The position numbers and the translations under genes were made by a program. From the NCBI GenBank assembly GCA_900073065.1, contig FJOG01000074.1, forward strand, positions 65,867-129,866: a stretch of 64,000 nucleotides of DNA, written 5' to 3'. Positions within the stretch are counted from its first letter, which is position 1. Each line of letters begins with the position of its first letter. Positions 31,079 through 41,456 of the stretch are shown one piece after another. The DNA comes from Phialocephala subalpina. Lineage: Eukaryota > Ascomycota > Leotiomycetes > Helotiales > Mollisiaceae. The notes beneath the pieces are model-generated. The model ran no database searches and was not told the origin of the DNA. It saw only the letters and a program-made list of their open reading frames with translations.

Positions 31079-31243
31079 GTACAAAAGGGGGTTGTAAGAA
31101 ATCAGCGTCAACCCCCAAGATTCTGCCCTACTGATTAAGGAAATTTGTGGGGAAAACTTGAGCGTTCGACGTGGTTCTATGGAACGATTCCTCCCACCGC
31201 CATACAAGGGGTGACGCTGATTTCCTACAACCCCCTTTCGTAC
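31079..31243. repeat. 37-base near-perfect inverted repeat around a 92-base loop
   Basis: The left arm 31079-31115 starts GTACAAAAGGGGGTTG. The right arm 31208-31243, read in reverse complement, starts GTACGAAAGGGGGTTG. The arms share the remaining sequence (AAATCAGCGTCA and CCCC) with two transitions and one inserted A. It sits exactly where the first kinase pseudogene loses its N-terminus, so it may mark the breakpoint or be a small foldback element. Confidence 0.8.
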
Positions 31244-33016
31244 CCGGGAAGCTTGCACGATTCGGTCGAATGCGCGAGACGAACGATGTGATCCTCGGCA
31301 AACACTGGTCAATAGATGATCAGTGTTACTTCGATGTCGATCGGGCAACTGGGGAAGTCCTCCTTCATGACATATCTTCGCGCAGCAATACAAAGCTCTG
31401 GAATGAAGACATACCTAATTTAATAAGGCAAAGCCCTCGGATATGCGTCGTGCCACTCACCTAGTGGAACTTTACGATAGGTCGTGCGACCTTTCGCCTT
31501 ATACCAAGAATAATTCGGAACGAACAAGATGTTGAGGCATTCGCAGAGGAGAGGATGGCGTTCGTCCGCGAACCAGTCCCTGAAGAGTACGAAGGGACAT
31601 ATAAGGGTACTCTCGACCGATTTGAGGAATTCGACCTGCAATCCCGTACATCGATGTCTACCTATACTTACAATACTCGGGTTCAGCCTCTAAGCGAAGA
31701 TAAAGAGGAAGATGAGATTATATATAGACTGGTCAAACAGCTTAAACAAGGAAATCAGGGCCGAGTGTACGAGGTTATCGACACTAATACCAGTGAACAC
31801 TATACTTGCAAAATCATGGCTTACAAGGGGCCGATACCGCAGTGGGACGTAGCAAAAGAGAAGGATCTCAAGGAGAGGATTAAGAAAAAAGTAAAAATAG
31901 TTCGAGAAGTAAACTATATAAGTCTCTCGCCCGCTCAATTCGGCTTGCTTTACGCTGACGGCCAATTAGGCTCATATCGTGCCATATACGCACGCTCAAG
32001 GCTTTGAGACTTTTAAGCGGCCCGTCGAAATCTTTATACCCGTTTATGAAAGTAGTTTGCATGACTGGATTCAACGGCATAAAGATCAAGGATAAGAGGC
32101 GATCAAAGAGACGATGGGGACGGTGTTACACCAGATCTTACTCGCACTAGACTATGTATACACGCGCGAGCTACAAATCATCCATCGAGATATAAAGCCT
32201 GCGAATATCTTCTTCCGGGGCAACGATTTCTTCTTGACGGACTTTGGCGTAGCAAAGTTCGTCGACACATCAAGGACTATAGCTGGAAGCCCATCTTACA
32301 TGGCACTTGAAGTTTGGATGAGCGGTGACTAGACGCCAAAGGTCGACATATACGCGCTCGGTGCGACTGTCGTGGTGTGTTTGCAAGGATCCTTACTAGA
32401 AACAGAGCCACGGGTTACATGGCAAAACTGGCAGCAGTGGTACTAGCACCTCCAGACACTTGCAAACCAGCATGCACCTCAGATGGCGCCAATGCTCACC
32501 GATGTCGCTGATCAACGCCCAACGGCTCGCGACCTCCTTGACGCCTTCTTTCCTCAGCCGGCTCACGCATTACAAGTCCCTCGGAACGGTATAACACCGT
32601 CGAGCTTTGGAGTGTCGTCACCCCTCACGAACCAGGTAAACGGAACGACAACAATTTACTCCGCAGCACCTACTACTATGGATTGGACACGAACGGGAGC
32701 CACGTCATTTTTCCGGGGAACTCCTCGGCCCCCGCAACGAGATGAGAATACGCAGCCATCGCAGGCAAACCCAGCAGCAGTTCAATCACCAAAGGTGCCT
32801 CCCAATCGACAGCCAGGAATTAGGCGCAAAGGGTCTGTCAAGTCTGCAAAGTCTGTAGACGAAAGGCAGAAGAAAGGTCACAAGCGCGGTGGATCCTCAC
32901 ACAATACGCCGTCTCAATCTGCAGGGGTGCCAAAGCGAACATCAAGCCGACGGCAGCGCTCAAGATCGAAAAGCATACACAAGGCACAGGAGATACGGGT
33001 ATTGGGAATGGCTTGA
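31244..33016 (+). pseudogene. FHA-domain protein kinase pseudogene (kinase 1)
   Basis: The order is an FHA-like domain (RETNDVILGKHWSIDDQCYF, LHDISSRSNTKLWNED, WNFTIGRATFRLIPR), an N-lobe (KQLKQGNQGRVYEVIDTN with CKIMAY), then the catalytic loop HRDIKPANIFF and DFGVAKF, SPSYMALEVW, and a basic Ser-rich tail. It belongs to the fungal Ser/Thr kinases that combine FHA and kinase domains. An intron near 31919-31970 appears to have lost its GT donor (now ATAAGT). In-frame TAG/TAA codons occur at 31462, near 32095, near 32332 and near 32443, mostly explainable as CAG to TAG changes. The N-terminus before the FHA part ends at the inverted repeat. It is non-functional. Confidence 0.75.
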
Positions 33017-33100
33017 CATCGCATGGCATTCTTACGGATATGGCTCCGGCTACGGGAAAAGGATGCCAAAACAAATTCAAGCGGTTGGTCTCACTCTATT

Positions 33101-33240
33101 AAACGATGCCCTTCCATGCAATACAGTCAAGCGCCTATAGTATTTGCAGGAAGACGGAGTTCGCAACGGCAACGCATCAACTCCTCTCTCGACCAATAAT
33201 TCCAAGGTCCCTGCTTTCAGGCCCATAAAGTATTTCCACC
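33101..33240 (-). repeat. Inverted 140-base fragment of kinase 2
   Basis: Read in reverse complement, this segment matches 33932-34070, inside the catalytic region of the next kinase, with scattered transition differences. It therefore forms a long foldback with the kinase gene about 690 bases away. The copy carries no function of its own. Confidence 0.8.
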
Positions 33241-33582
33241 TTCGGTTCGTCCCAGCTTTCTTCCGCCCTTCCTCACACGACCAAGCTCCCCTTCTCTCCC
33301 AATATACCGACAACGAACCCTCCTCATCGAAAGGAAAGCCTATATCGATATCCATGCGCGACCCCTCTCCCCGCTCCTCCGAAAACGTCTTCCAATCTAC
33401 CTACCATAACGAAAGCGAACGAGGCGTATCACCTAGTCCACCACCCTCTTCTACCGCGCACAAAACGATAATACCGAGCATAGGAGCGCGAATATTCAAA
33501 CAAATACCAACCACAGTTCTCAGCCAAGTTTAAGTCCTTCGCCATCGGGATCAGACCAAGTGGACTAGGACCAGCGTACTCT

Positions 33583-34670
33583 ATGTGTTTCCATCCCACT
33601 AACCAAAACGCTGTTGCAAAGCCCGCCTATCCAATGTATAGTTCCGTGGGACCTAAGCTTGGATCCGGGCAGTTTGGAACCGTACACAAAGCCATCGACG
33701 TGGACTCGGGGAAGTTCATGGCCGTTAAGATATTGGAGCGATCTACGAGAGCATCAAAACAAGAGGACTGGAAACAATCATTGTATTATGCTTTAAAGCG
33801 CGAAGTCGAAACTCTTTCTGAGATAAGCCACGTAAGCAAGCTTTCTTCAACCTCTTATACACATGAAACTGATATCTGTGCTAGCCACACATCGTCGATT
33901 ATATCACGTCACAAGGCTAGGACGAACCACAGGTGGAGATATTTATGGGCCTGAAAGAAGGGACCTTGGAATCATTAGTCGAGAGCGGAGCCGATGCGTC
34001 TGCCGTTGCGAACTCCGTCTTCCCGCAAATGCTACAGGCGCTTGACTGTATTGCATGGAAGGGCATCGTTCATCGAGATGTGAAGCCAGAGAACATTCTC
34101 TACATATCGCAGCCGGACGGTCAATATCAGTTCCAGCTCGGAGATTTTGGACTCTGCAACCGTATTATTGACGCCGCAACATTTGCCGGCACCTACCTTT
34201 ATATGCCCCCCGAGATGCTTCATGAAGGGGTTCAGACACATAAAGTAGACGTTTGGGAACTCTTTGTCACGATGATGTGGATATTGGATGCAGGAGAGTT
34301 TCGTCAGAGGTCGAATCGGTTTAAGACTGTTGCCGAGGTCCAGCGGGCAGTTTTGTCTGCAGCCTCTAAGGTGGATTCGGAAATGGCGATCGTCAACCCG
34401 GAAGAACGTGCTTCTGCAGCACAGATGCTTGTCAAGCACTTCGACGGAGCAGGACTCACCACCAGTCCTTCTCCTACAATCGCTGCCGCGAGAGCTCCGC
34501 CCCCAGCTCCTTCCTCCCTGACAACTCGGACTGCACAAACAAAACCGAGAGGTTTGCAAATGAACGCGAATGTATTTGCAGCCGCTCAGTACCGTGTCGA
34601 GAAAGCTCGTGATCCTCTCCAAGCCAAACCCTTTCGCCGGCTACCAGAGATCCGCCCCAAAATAGGCTAA
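33583..34670 (+). pseudogene. Protein kinase pseudogene (kinase 2)
   Basis: The Gly-rich loop KLGSGQFGTVHKAIDV and ATP Lys (MAVKILER) are followed by intron 33832-33884. Then come PHIVDYITSQG, a TAG, EIFMGLKEGTLESLVESGAD, catalytic HRDVKPENIL, GDFGLCN and GTYLYMPPEM, and a Pro-rich tail ending RRLPEIRPKIG. Apart from the single TAG near 33918 the kinase is whole, so loss may be recent or translational bypass could be considered. The usual upstream FHA region is not seen in frame: 33241-33533 is a Ser/Pro-rich frame that ends in a stop. The 3' end and flank have a RIP-mutated counterpart at 59185-59430. Confidence 0.7.
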
Positions 34671-35195
34671 GAGTTAATGTCTGGGAAATAGAGCAACTGG
34701 GATTAGATTATTGGCAATGTCAGGTTATTTGTCTTTCATGGTTATTCGCAGTTAATAGCGAGGATTATTGGTGCGGGAACCACAAAGGCAGGTTGGAGAA
34801 TGTTCAGAAATCGAGGAGTTACACAGCAAAGGCCTAATGGCTGGAGGAAATGGATTAAGAACAAATTATATAGCTGTATCCCAATCATTTCCAATCATTT
34901 ATATACGCTTAGAAGTTGAGACATCGAAGTCTCAGGAGCCAAGCGCTTGTGGTGGCCCGACAGCCTTGGACACCAGCGAACTGGTTGGGAGGCAAAGCAA
35001 ATTCGTTGGCTCGTGAGCTCCGAAATATCCTCTTTCTAATTCGGTACGGACAATCTTTACAGGAAGGTTCCGCGAACACAACGCAATGCAGGTGAAAACT
35101 TACCAACCAATGTCGCCGGAGCAAACCGAGTCGAGGGTGAGTCACAAGATTTTTTTTGTTTTTGAAAAGACCCTTGTTCGCATCACGTTTGCGGC
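34671..35195. other. No supported gene
   Basis: The first 120 bases are the 3' flank of kinase 2 that is duplicated at 59.3-59.4 kb. The rest has only short overlapping frames. Confidence 0.45.
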
Positions 35196-35696
35196 TCAGC
35201 GGTCGAGGAACGGCGCCGATTTAGCGACCTTTCGCCAACACGAAAAGATCCTCAATAACGCAGCTCTTCCGTCAATAAGGAACAGACGAACCCGAAGCAA
35301 GCAAACTCTCTCCATCCATCCAAAAGATGGAAGTACCAAGTTCACCCAGCAACCATGCCCTCCTTCTTCCATGCCACCAAGCGCTGCTCGTTTGAGCGTT
35401 GTTGATTTCATTTCGGGTAGGCGTATTTGCGGGAGGGCCCCAGATCGGGTCGCCTCCTGTGCTTTTTCCTTGGCAAACTTCTTGAGCTCGTTTTCTTCGC
35501 TCGCGGGGATCCACATGATTACTATCACGTTCCCGTTCCTCCGTAGCATTCGGATCGTCTCGTAGATGTAGTGGATATGCATTTGTCCGGACTGCTGTTG
35601 AGGTTGCCTAAGTGTGAGCACTGCTGCCCTGTTGCTTGTTAGCAGTGCGATGCTGCGGAATCTGAGCTTTGGCAGCGGGCTCAATGCTTGCGCCAT
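35196..35696 (-). mobile_element. LINE (non-LTR retrotransposon) RNase H fragment
   Basis: The frame from ATG 35694-35696 reads LSPLPKLRFRSIALLTSNRA, then AVLTLRQPQQQSGQMHIHYI and ETIRMLRRNGNVIVIMWIPA with SEENELKKFAKEKAQEATRS. This is the RNase H region near the C-terminus of Tad-like LINE ORF2 proteins in ascomycetes, including the LTSNRAAVL and IMWIPAS motifs. The first 95 or so residues are recognisable and the rest diverges. No reverse transcriptase or poly(A) tail is next to it. It is a small relic. Confidence 0.6.
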
Positions 35697-37292
35697 CGCT
35701 GCTAACCCCCCGGAATATGGATTCTGCTCTCATAGCTGTACTGTACTACTGTAGTGCTCATCATCTGCCCTTCACAAGCTCCCGATTCTACTCCTGCTCA
35801 GGATCTGGCTTTGACCTCTAGTTCCGGCGACGTCCAATTCCTCTTCAATCATCCCAATTCTGCTCCTACTCAGTATCTGGTGTTCAGCTCAGTTCAACGA
35901 TCTCCAACTTCTCGTCAGGTGGACCTCAGATTCGGCTCGCGATCAGAATATGGCATCACGCTCAGAATCTGACCCTCACCTCCGGTTCTGGAGCCAGCTC
36001 CACGATGCGCAGCATGCGGGTAAAACAATCAGCCTGGGACTCTTACCCAAGGGTCGATAAGTCATCCTTCCGATAGAAGAGATGCCTTATCCAAGATGAG
36101 CTGGGGTGTATTTCCCATCTGCCTAGTCGGAAATTCGTACTCTAACTCGCTTTTCTCTGCAGGTCATCTCAGGAACTCTTCGCCCGAGGTCAAGTGTCTG
36201 CAGCAGCAAGTCCGCCCTTCCACAAGTCTTTAGACGAAACCCTCCGGCTTCCGCAGTATCGCCTCTCCCACAATCAGACGAATCCATTTACTTCTGTAGC
36301 AGTCATTCATTCCCTTCCCTAACTCGAAACTCAGCCATTCTTCCTTCACGCTCTCGAATATAGAATTCGTCGAATCGAACCTTTTCATACTTTGATGGGA
36401 CAGCCACATGCGTCACGTACTACGACTTAAGACGTCAACATGCTAGCTTCCTTATATCCAAGACCAAGACAATGATTTGAGGCGGGAGGAGGGCACCGCC
36501 AGTTCCCTCGAGCCCTTCGGCAGCAAATGCACAGGTTTGGCTTGTCTAGAGTGCAGTCTTCAACTCCAACTTCTTCCTGCTTAATCTGAGGATCTGGAGA
36601 CTACAAAGCAGCTGTCGTATAGGTCAAGGGGAATCTGCCAATATGAACCGTGGTATATGACTTGATCTCCATACCGTTGAGAGAAGAGCCTGCGAATTGC
36701 TGCGAGTTTTGCCCAGATATTGCTAGGACATTGCAGAAATGCTAGGGAAGAAGTTCTCGCTCAACCGTTCCCCATCCACTCATTGACTATTCTTCTAGGA
36801 GGCCTCAACGATGGGAAGAACGATCGGAGTTGAGGAAAACAAGTCACAAGAAGGACTTCCTCTTCTTGAATCTATGGGGAGAAGAGCCTCAAAGGGTGAC
36901 GCTTCTGTCATCAACCTATTCAGCAGCAAGTGCGGGCGAACCTGACTTGGATACAATGAGAGCTTCAACTCCGACTTCTTCGCTCTCCATTCGAGGGTCT
37001 GGAAACCACAACGGACTGAATGCTGCAGTGATCGGGAGAAACTTACCATCTCTTGGGCCAGGAGGATGGAGGAGGTTATGATGACAGGTAAGATCTGCAA
37101 GCTGAACCAGCCAAAGAGATCAGTCATTGACTCACCGTCTTCTGCCAGCTTCTACCAACAGCCCCGAAATCTACAGACGAAACCTGGCAACGAAGACCAT
37201 TCACGGAAGCGCCGAGAGCGATGACGAAGAGTTGAATGCGAGAATAAACCCCAGCAGGCCGAGATCTGTGGAGTCCAAATGACCGTTGGCTC
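35697..37292. other. Repeat-bearing spacer upstream of the STAND remnant
   Basis: No gene is supported. Two diverged direct copies of an 85-base block lie near 36515-36605 and 36915-37010, sharing cagcaa, ttcaactccgacttctt-type and gaggrtctgga blocks. Weaker matches extend to 36198 and 37138. The part just before 37293 may be the decayed N-terminal coding region of the STAND pseudogene. Confidence 0.35.
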
Positions 37293-38078
37293 ATGACCCT
37301 TGGAAGCTTCAAAAATTGGCTGGGAGGAGGCAGATCAGACGTCCTTCTGGTCGATGGCCACTTCGATCAAGTAAAAATAGGGAAGACTTCTCTAATGTCG
37401 GTCTTCTGTGCCACCTTCATCGCCAGTGTCGTCAAGCTCCAATCGACCATTGTGCTGCACTTCTTCTGTGGTCAGCATATGACATTCGATGATTCTCCTC
37501 GAGGACCTCACGGATTACTCCGAAGTCTTATTTATCAACTGCTACTATATCCTAATACGCTAGAATCAAATCTTGAGATACTGGGTCAGTAATAGTTATA
37601 CGATGATTTAAAGAGTCACAAGCTCGATGCTTTATGTCACTTGTTTAAGCGGCTTGTCCAGCAGATTCCCAGAGGAGCACTTGTATTCTGCATTATTGAC
37701 GGCCTTTCCGAGTACGAAACAAGGATAAATAACTCTACCGAAGACTTGCGATCAGTCGTTCATATACTCCAATTAATAGCTGGCGACGAGAGCTAAGCAA
37801 GTCCGACTTTCAAGGTGCTAATGACGAGTGCAAACAGAAGCACAGAAATCGTGCATGAGATTCCACTACATTAACGTATCTCGTTACGCGCGGGGAACGT
37901 ACACAGTGGTCCTGTGTCTGAGCAGGCGTTCTTTGAGGAGGTATTGAAGGCGAAGGCATCAATCGAGGCATCTGCTCCTGCACTCCAAGGGTTGCCATGG
38001 ATCGAGAGCAATATTCAACCTGCACAGGCTGCTTGGGATATGTCGAGGTTGAGCGTTGGTCACAATTCCCTTGGTTAG
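37293..38078 (+). pseudogene. STAND-type NTPase fragment (second NLR-like remnant)
   Basis: One frame runs from 37293 to TAG 38076-38078 with only in-frame stops and no indel. It has VDGHFDQVKIGKTSLMSVFC (Walker-A-like), TIVLHFFCGQHM, GPHGLLRSLIYQLLLYPN, LFKRLVQQIPRGALVFCIID (Walker B) and FKVLMTSANRSTEIVHEIPL (sensor-like). It corresponds to the NTPase core of fungal NACHT-like STAND proteins. Stops are a TAA-TAG pair at 37590-37595, a TAA near 37795 and a TAA near 37870, compatible with C-to-T changes. There is no recognisable N-terminal effector or C-terminal repeat domain. It is dead and distinct from the 16-18 kb NLR. Confidence 0.65.
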
Positions 38079-38281
38079 GTCAGAACAAAGATGAGGTTTC
38101 ATCATTTAAACTACTCCATCGTTGACTGTGCCATCATGCTAGAACTATAGTAAAACGGAAGGCAAAGAACCCAGAAAGCCCCAAGTATTCCCAATAATTA
38201 CCCAACCTAATTCCATCCCGTACACTCATCACAACTCTTGGCAGTCTCGAAAGCAGCTATCTTTGTCCATACAAGCCCACA
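38079..38281. other. Spacer downstream of the metallothionein gene
   Basis: About 200 bases lie between convergent features. Nothing beyond the probable 3' untranslated region of the metallothionein gene is visible. Confidence 0.3.
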
Positions 38282-38527
38282 TCACATGCCTGGCGAAGTC
38301 TGCAATTAAGTGTGTACATTAGACAAGGACTTCCAACTTCTTATCAGAATTCTTACGTGAACCGTAATATAGAGGTACATTGCGTGGAGATGTTAATGCT
38401 ATAAGGTAATATTCTTTAGCACCCTTTCGGTCTTCAAGAAGACAAAGGGTATATCACTTACGCCACAGGTTGCGCAGCCGCAGTTGTCACATTCACCAGA
38501 ATGAGTGCAGCAAGAGCATGGACCCAT
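38282..38527 (-). CDS. Small Cys-rich metallothionein, two exons
   Basis: The first exon (38527-38462) starts MGPCSCCTHSGECDNCGCAT and has Cys at positions 4, 6, 7, 13, 16, 18 and 21: seven Cys in 22 residues arranged as CxCC, CxxC and CxC. A 162-base GTAAGT...TTGCAG intron (38300-38461) leads to a short exon coding TSPGM and a TGA, giving 27 residues. Fungal copper metallothioneins are of this size and often have seven Cys. It would buffer copper, zinc or cadmium in the cytosol. The gene is too short for ordinary ORF calling. The second exon is the weakest part. The ZIP zinc transporter remnant lies 600 bases upstream on the same strand. Confidence 0.65.
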
Positions 38528-39135
38528 TTTCGCGATGAGATATTCGAGGTGGCTGATGAAATAACAGAGAGCAAGTATGTGTTTTTCGTCAAGCGATCTT
38601 ATACTGCAGATGGTTTTTATGCGTAGATCATGAAGAATTCCGGGATGGATCGAAGGTTAAATAAAGCAGGGTGATCGGATGTAGGATTCTGACGAGAAAC
38701 CCCGCACTGCGAGAAAAACAACCTCATTCGGGAACGTGTGGAAGCACTCATCGTTAATTGGGTAGACCCCACGCAGTAAGAACCAATGTCGTGGGACAGG
38801 CAACAGATAAGCCTTAACATTTACGTAACATGCCCAATCAAAACTATGTTTTGGCAACAAAAGTTACCTGTGACTTTCTCTTCCAAGTTGATTCTCCACT
38901 CTTTCTCATCTTCCAGTCGTAAATGGCAGAGGGATCACGCGCGTTGGGGACATTCTGTCCCACCAAGGTGCAATTCCCCAAGACGCACTTATGCCCACTT
39001 CCCCAATAATTGTGAGGGTTTGAGTCAAGGTATGTATTGATTCTAGATACAAGACGTAGCGCGAGGAAATGAAAGAGATATTAAACAAGGCAGGCACGCG
39101 TCTATATATCATGCTTCGTGTGAGTCATCGCGTTG
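38528..39135. other. Metallothionein upstream region
   Basis: The 608 bases between the metallothionein ATG and the ZIP stop contain no supported gene and should hold the metallothionein promoter. I did not find an unambiguous metal-response element by eye. Confidence 0.4.
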
Positions 39136-40147
39136 TCATGTGATTCTCGACACGTGGTCCCGTGACAATAATGCCATTAATGCAGCGCCGATAAATAGGG
39201 ATGTGATCATAAAAGCCAGCTGTCTACTATCTCTTGTTCTCTCCTGATTAAACAAGAAATCCCTAGCCAGCAGCTCCACCAGACCAGTATAGATGAGAAT
39301 GCCTGCCGAGATTGAATCAAGGACCCCAGAGATGACACTTGCCGTAAAAGAGCCACTGTTGTAGGTGGTGCGCAAACCAAGGCCAATAGCAATGGCGATC
39401 GGAGTTGTTAAGCCATAGCCAGCGCACAGAGGCCAGCAAAGCCAACTTGGGCGCTTCGGGAATGGAATAGCTGACATACGTGCGCCAATACCGAGACCCT
39501 CAAATGCCTGATGGAAGACTATTACAGGGTATAATGTCGAAAACTCGCTCCCTGCAGTCCCAAGCTTCAAACCGATGATGACCGAGTGGAAGATGACGCC
39601 AAATTCGAGAATTAAGAACGCCGCAATCTGCGTTCGAAAGGAGCGTTCTTCAGCCTCGATAGACAGCTTGGTAAGTTCAATGCCGTGTTCACGATTGCTG
39701 CCTCTGTCCAAGTCGACTTTGTCTTGGGTATGGACCTGCAGGGTTGAAGAGCCTGACCGACCGTGTACGATTTGGTCGTCTTGATTGCCTGAGTCAAGGT
39801 GTTGGTGAGAAGATCGTTGTTTGGCACCACTATTGTTTCCTGGCTCAGTGATGATGCCTTCGACGTCAGGGTAGGCATCTGCGTAACCATATTTGATCTC
39901 GACATATCGCTCAGCGGCGAAGTCCAAGAGGAAGATGAGCATGGTAGTGATGAGGACAATAGCAGGCGGCCAAGAATAGCTCGCCCAGCCACCAGTCATT
40001 CCCACACATGTGAGGGGTCCAATCTCGCTGTAAGCTGGGTCTAGAAGACTGGTAAAGGATTTGTCAGCAGGTCAATTGAGTGTTCATCTCTTGGGGCGTA
40101 CTGAATGAAGGCCGTTGCAATAATCACGCCGGCTCCAAAGTAGCGCG
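39136..40147 (-). pseudogene. ZIP family zinc transporter, N-terminally truncated
   Basis: The remaining protein starts at ARYFGAGVIIATAFI (the second membrane helix), continues after a 53-base intron (40049-40101) as HLLDPAYSEIG, and then has a third helix, a His/Asp-containing variable loop, HSVIIGLKLG (metal-site helix 4), HQAFEGLGIGARM (helix 5) and three further helices to the stop. Helices 4 and 5 carry the conserved His and Glu of Zrt-type plasma-membrane zinc importers. No stop or shift is seen in this part. Helix 1 and the initiator are missing, because immediately upstream the opposite strand is the CWC25-like fragment. It is probably dead through 5' truncation unless a new start has been acquired. 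Confidence 0.75.
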
Positions 40148-40403
40148 CATGGAAGCTGAACGACAACGCAAGCTGGCTGCAATGCAGCAGGACGCCTCAA
40201 AGTTAGATTTGGACCGAGAGAAGCGACTGGCAGCAATTGTCGAGCGGGAGAAGGTCCGATTCGAACTTGAAGATCAGGCTCGTGCTCGGAATGGAGGGGA
40301 CAGGGGTGACTTCGTCAATGGGTTGCATCGCAAGGCAAGAGAAATCTCTTTGGGTGATCGAATTGGGCGTGGAAAGCAAAGACTCGTAAAGGATGATAAT
40401 TGA
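40148..40403 (+). pseudogene. CWC25-like splicing factor C-terminal fragment
   Basis: The reading MEAERQRKLAAMQQDASKLD, then RDFVNGL-type GDFVNGLHRKAREISLGDRI and GRGKQRLVKDDN, matches the C-terminal region of CWC25-type pre-mRNA splicing factors: a charged coiled coil followed by GDFxNxLxRKAxxxxLxxRIxRG. The N-terminal CIR domain is missing. The fragment begins exactly where the ZIP remnant on the other strand ends, so the two are joined at a rearrangement breakpoint. The functional copy must be elsewhere, since CWC25 is a core spliceosome component. Confidence 0.6.
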
Positions 40404-40954
40404 GCGAATAATGGGACCATGAGAGATTTGATGGTCTTTAAGTACTAGTTGGAGTTCAGAGAAACCCATTGATCTCTATAATAAATAAAACGAGCATGAA
40501 TTTCCATCAGGATCAAAGTCTCATTCAGTCTTATCGTTTTAAAGTCGTAGATGTTATTCTCTTGGCCTGCATTGTGAGACATAATTCGTGACTTGTTGTA
40601 CAGTTCTTGTGGCAGTTCTCGAGGCTTTTGAGTTAGCTGCCCACCGGTGAGGCACGAATGTCCATCACCTCCCCACTTCGCTGGCAATCGTCCGGGGACC
40701 GTATGACTAGGCGTACTCCAGCTCATCTATAGCTAAAACACTCAATATCCCCCAGAAATGGGACATGGACTCAGTTGTGGCTTCGAAGCAATTCCTCCTC
40801 TTGACGCAGTTCTTCCTCCCCGAAACGAAGCAGTTCCTCCTCACCTTCTGGGATTATCCTCCTCCGTCTGCGTTGAACCAAGGGCCTCAATATCTCATCA
40901 TCAACATCCTCTATATCCTTCAAGTCAACCTTTTGCACTTTCTCCTCACCACCC
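40404..40954. other. No clearly supported gene
   Basis: Short frames occur on both strands. 40770-40870 is rich in cttcctcctc-type pyrimidine repeats, which on the minus strand encode a Glu-rich low-complexity tail. Nothing else is recognisable. Confidence 0.35.
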
Positions 40955-41456
40955 TCACCATACAGTCCTCTCGCGAGCTCCCTAACCCAGGCCCTCCCAA
41001 CAATACTAGGCTTCATCCTAGCTCTCAATTGCTTCGCCGTTTTCGTCTTCGTATTCCATCTCCCATCTTCTGCCATCTCTATTTCCCGCCCCCTATCCTC
41101 CTCCCCGTCACCCAAAATCCATTTCGCCCACTTCTGACTCGCTTCCCTTCCCGGACTCCCACCTCTCCATAGCTTCTTCTCCTCTCCTAATGCCAACATA
41201 CTCGTCACCATACAGTCCTCTCGCGAGCTCCCTAACCCAGGCCCTCCCAACAATACTAGGCTTCATCCTAGCTCTCAATTGCTTCGCCGTTTTCGTCTTC
41301 GTATTCCATCTCCCATCTTCTGCCATCTCTATTTCCCGCCCCCTATCCTCCTCCCCGTCACCCAAAATCCATTTCGCCCACTTCTGACTCGCTTCCCTTC
41401 CCGGACTCCCACCTCTCCATAGCTTCTTCTCCTCTCCTAATGCCAACATACTCGTC
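40955..41456. repeat. Exact 250-base tandem duplication (first)
   Basis: The block starting tcaccatacagtcc at 40955 is repeated at 41205 without a single difference for its whole length. The period is exactly 250 bases, and the match extends two bases further to 41456. 250 is not a multiple of three, so any gene reading through changes frame. On the minus strand the block encodes a basic KTKTAKQLRARMKPSIVGRA-type peptide, and on the plus strand a hydrophobic one. The right edge coincides with the end of the LipB-like reading. Confidence 0.95.

Noticed and set aside
30908..31393. 161-codon minus-strand ORF
   Set aside because: It runs through the inverted repeat and antisense to the FHA kinase reading, and no motif supports it.
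40771..41449. Minus-strand ORFs of 113-160 codons across the first 250-base duplication
   Set aside because: They appear twice only because the sequence is duplicated, and the duplication changes frame. No family match supports a protein.
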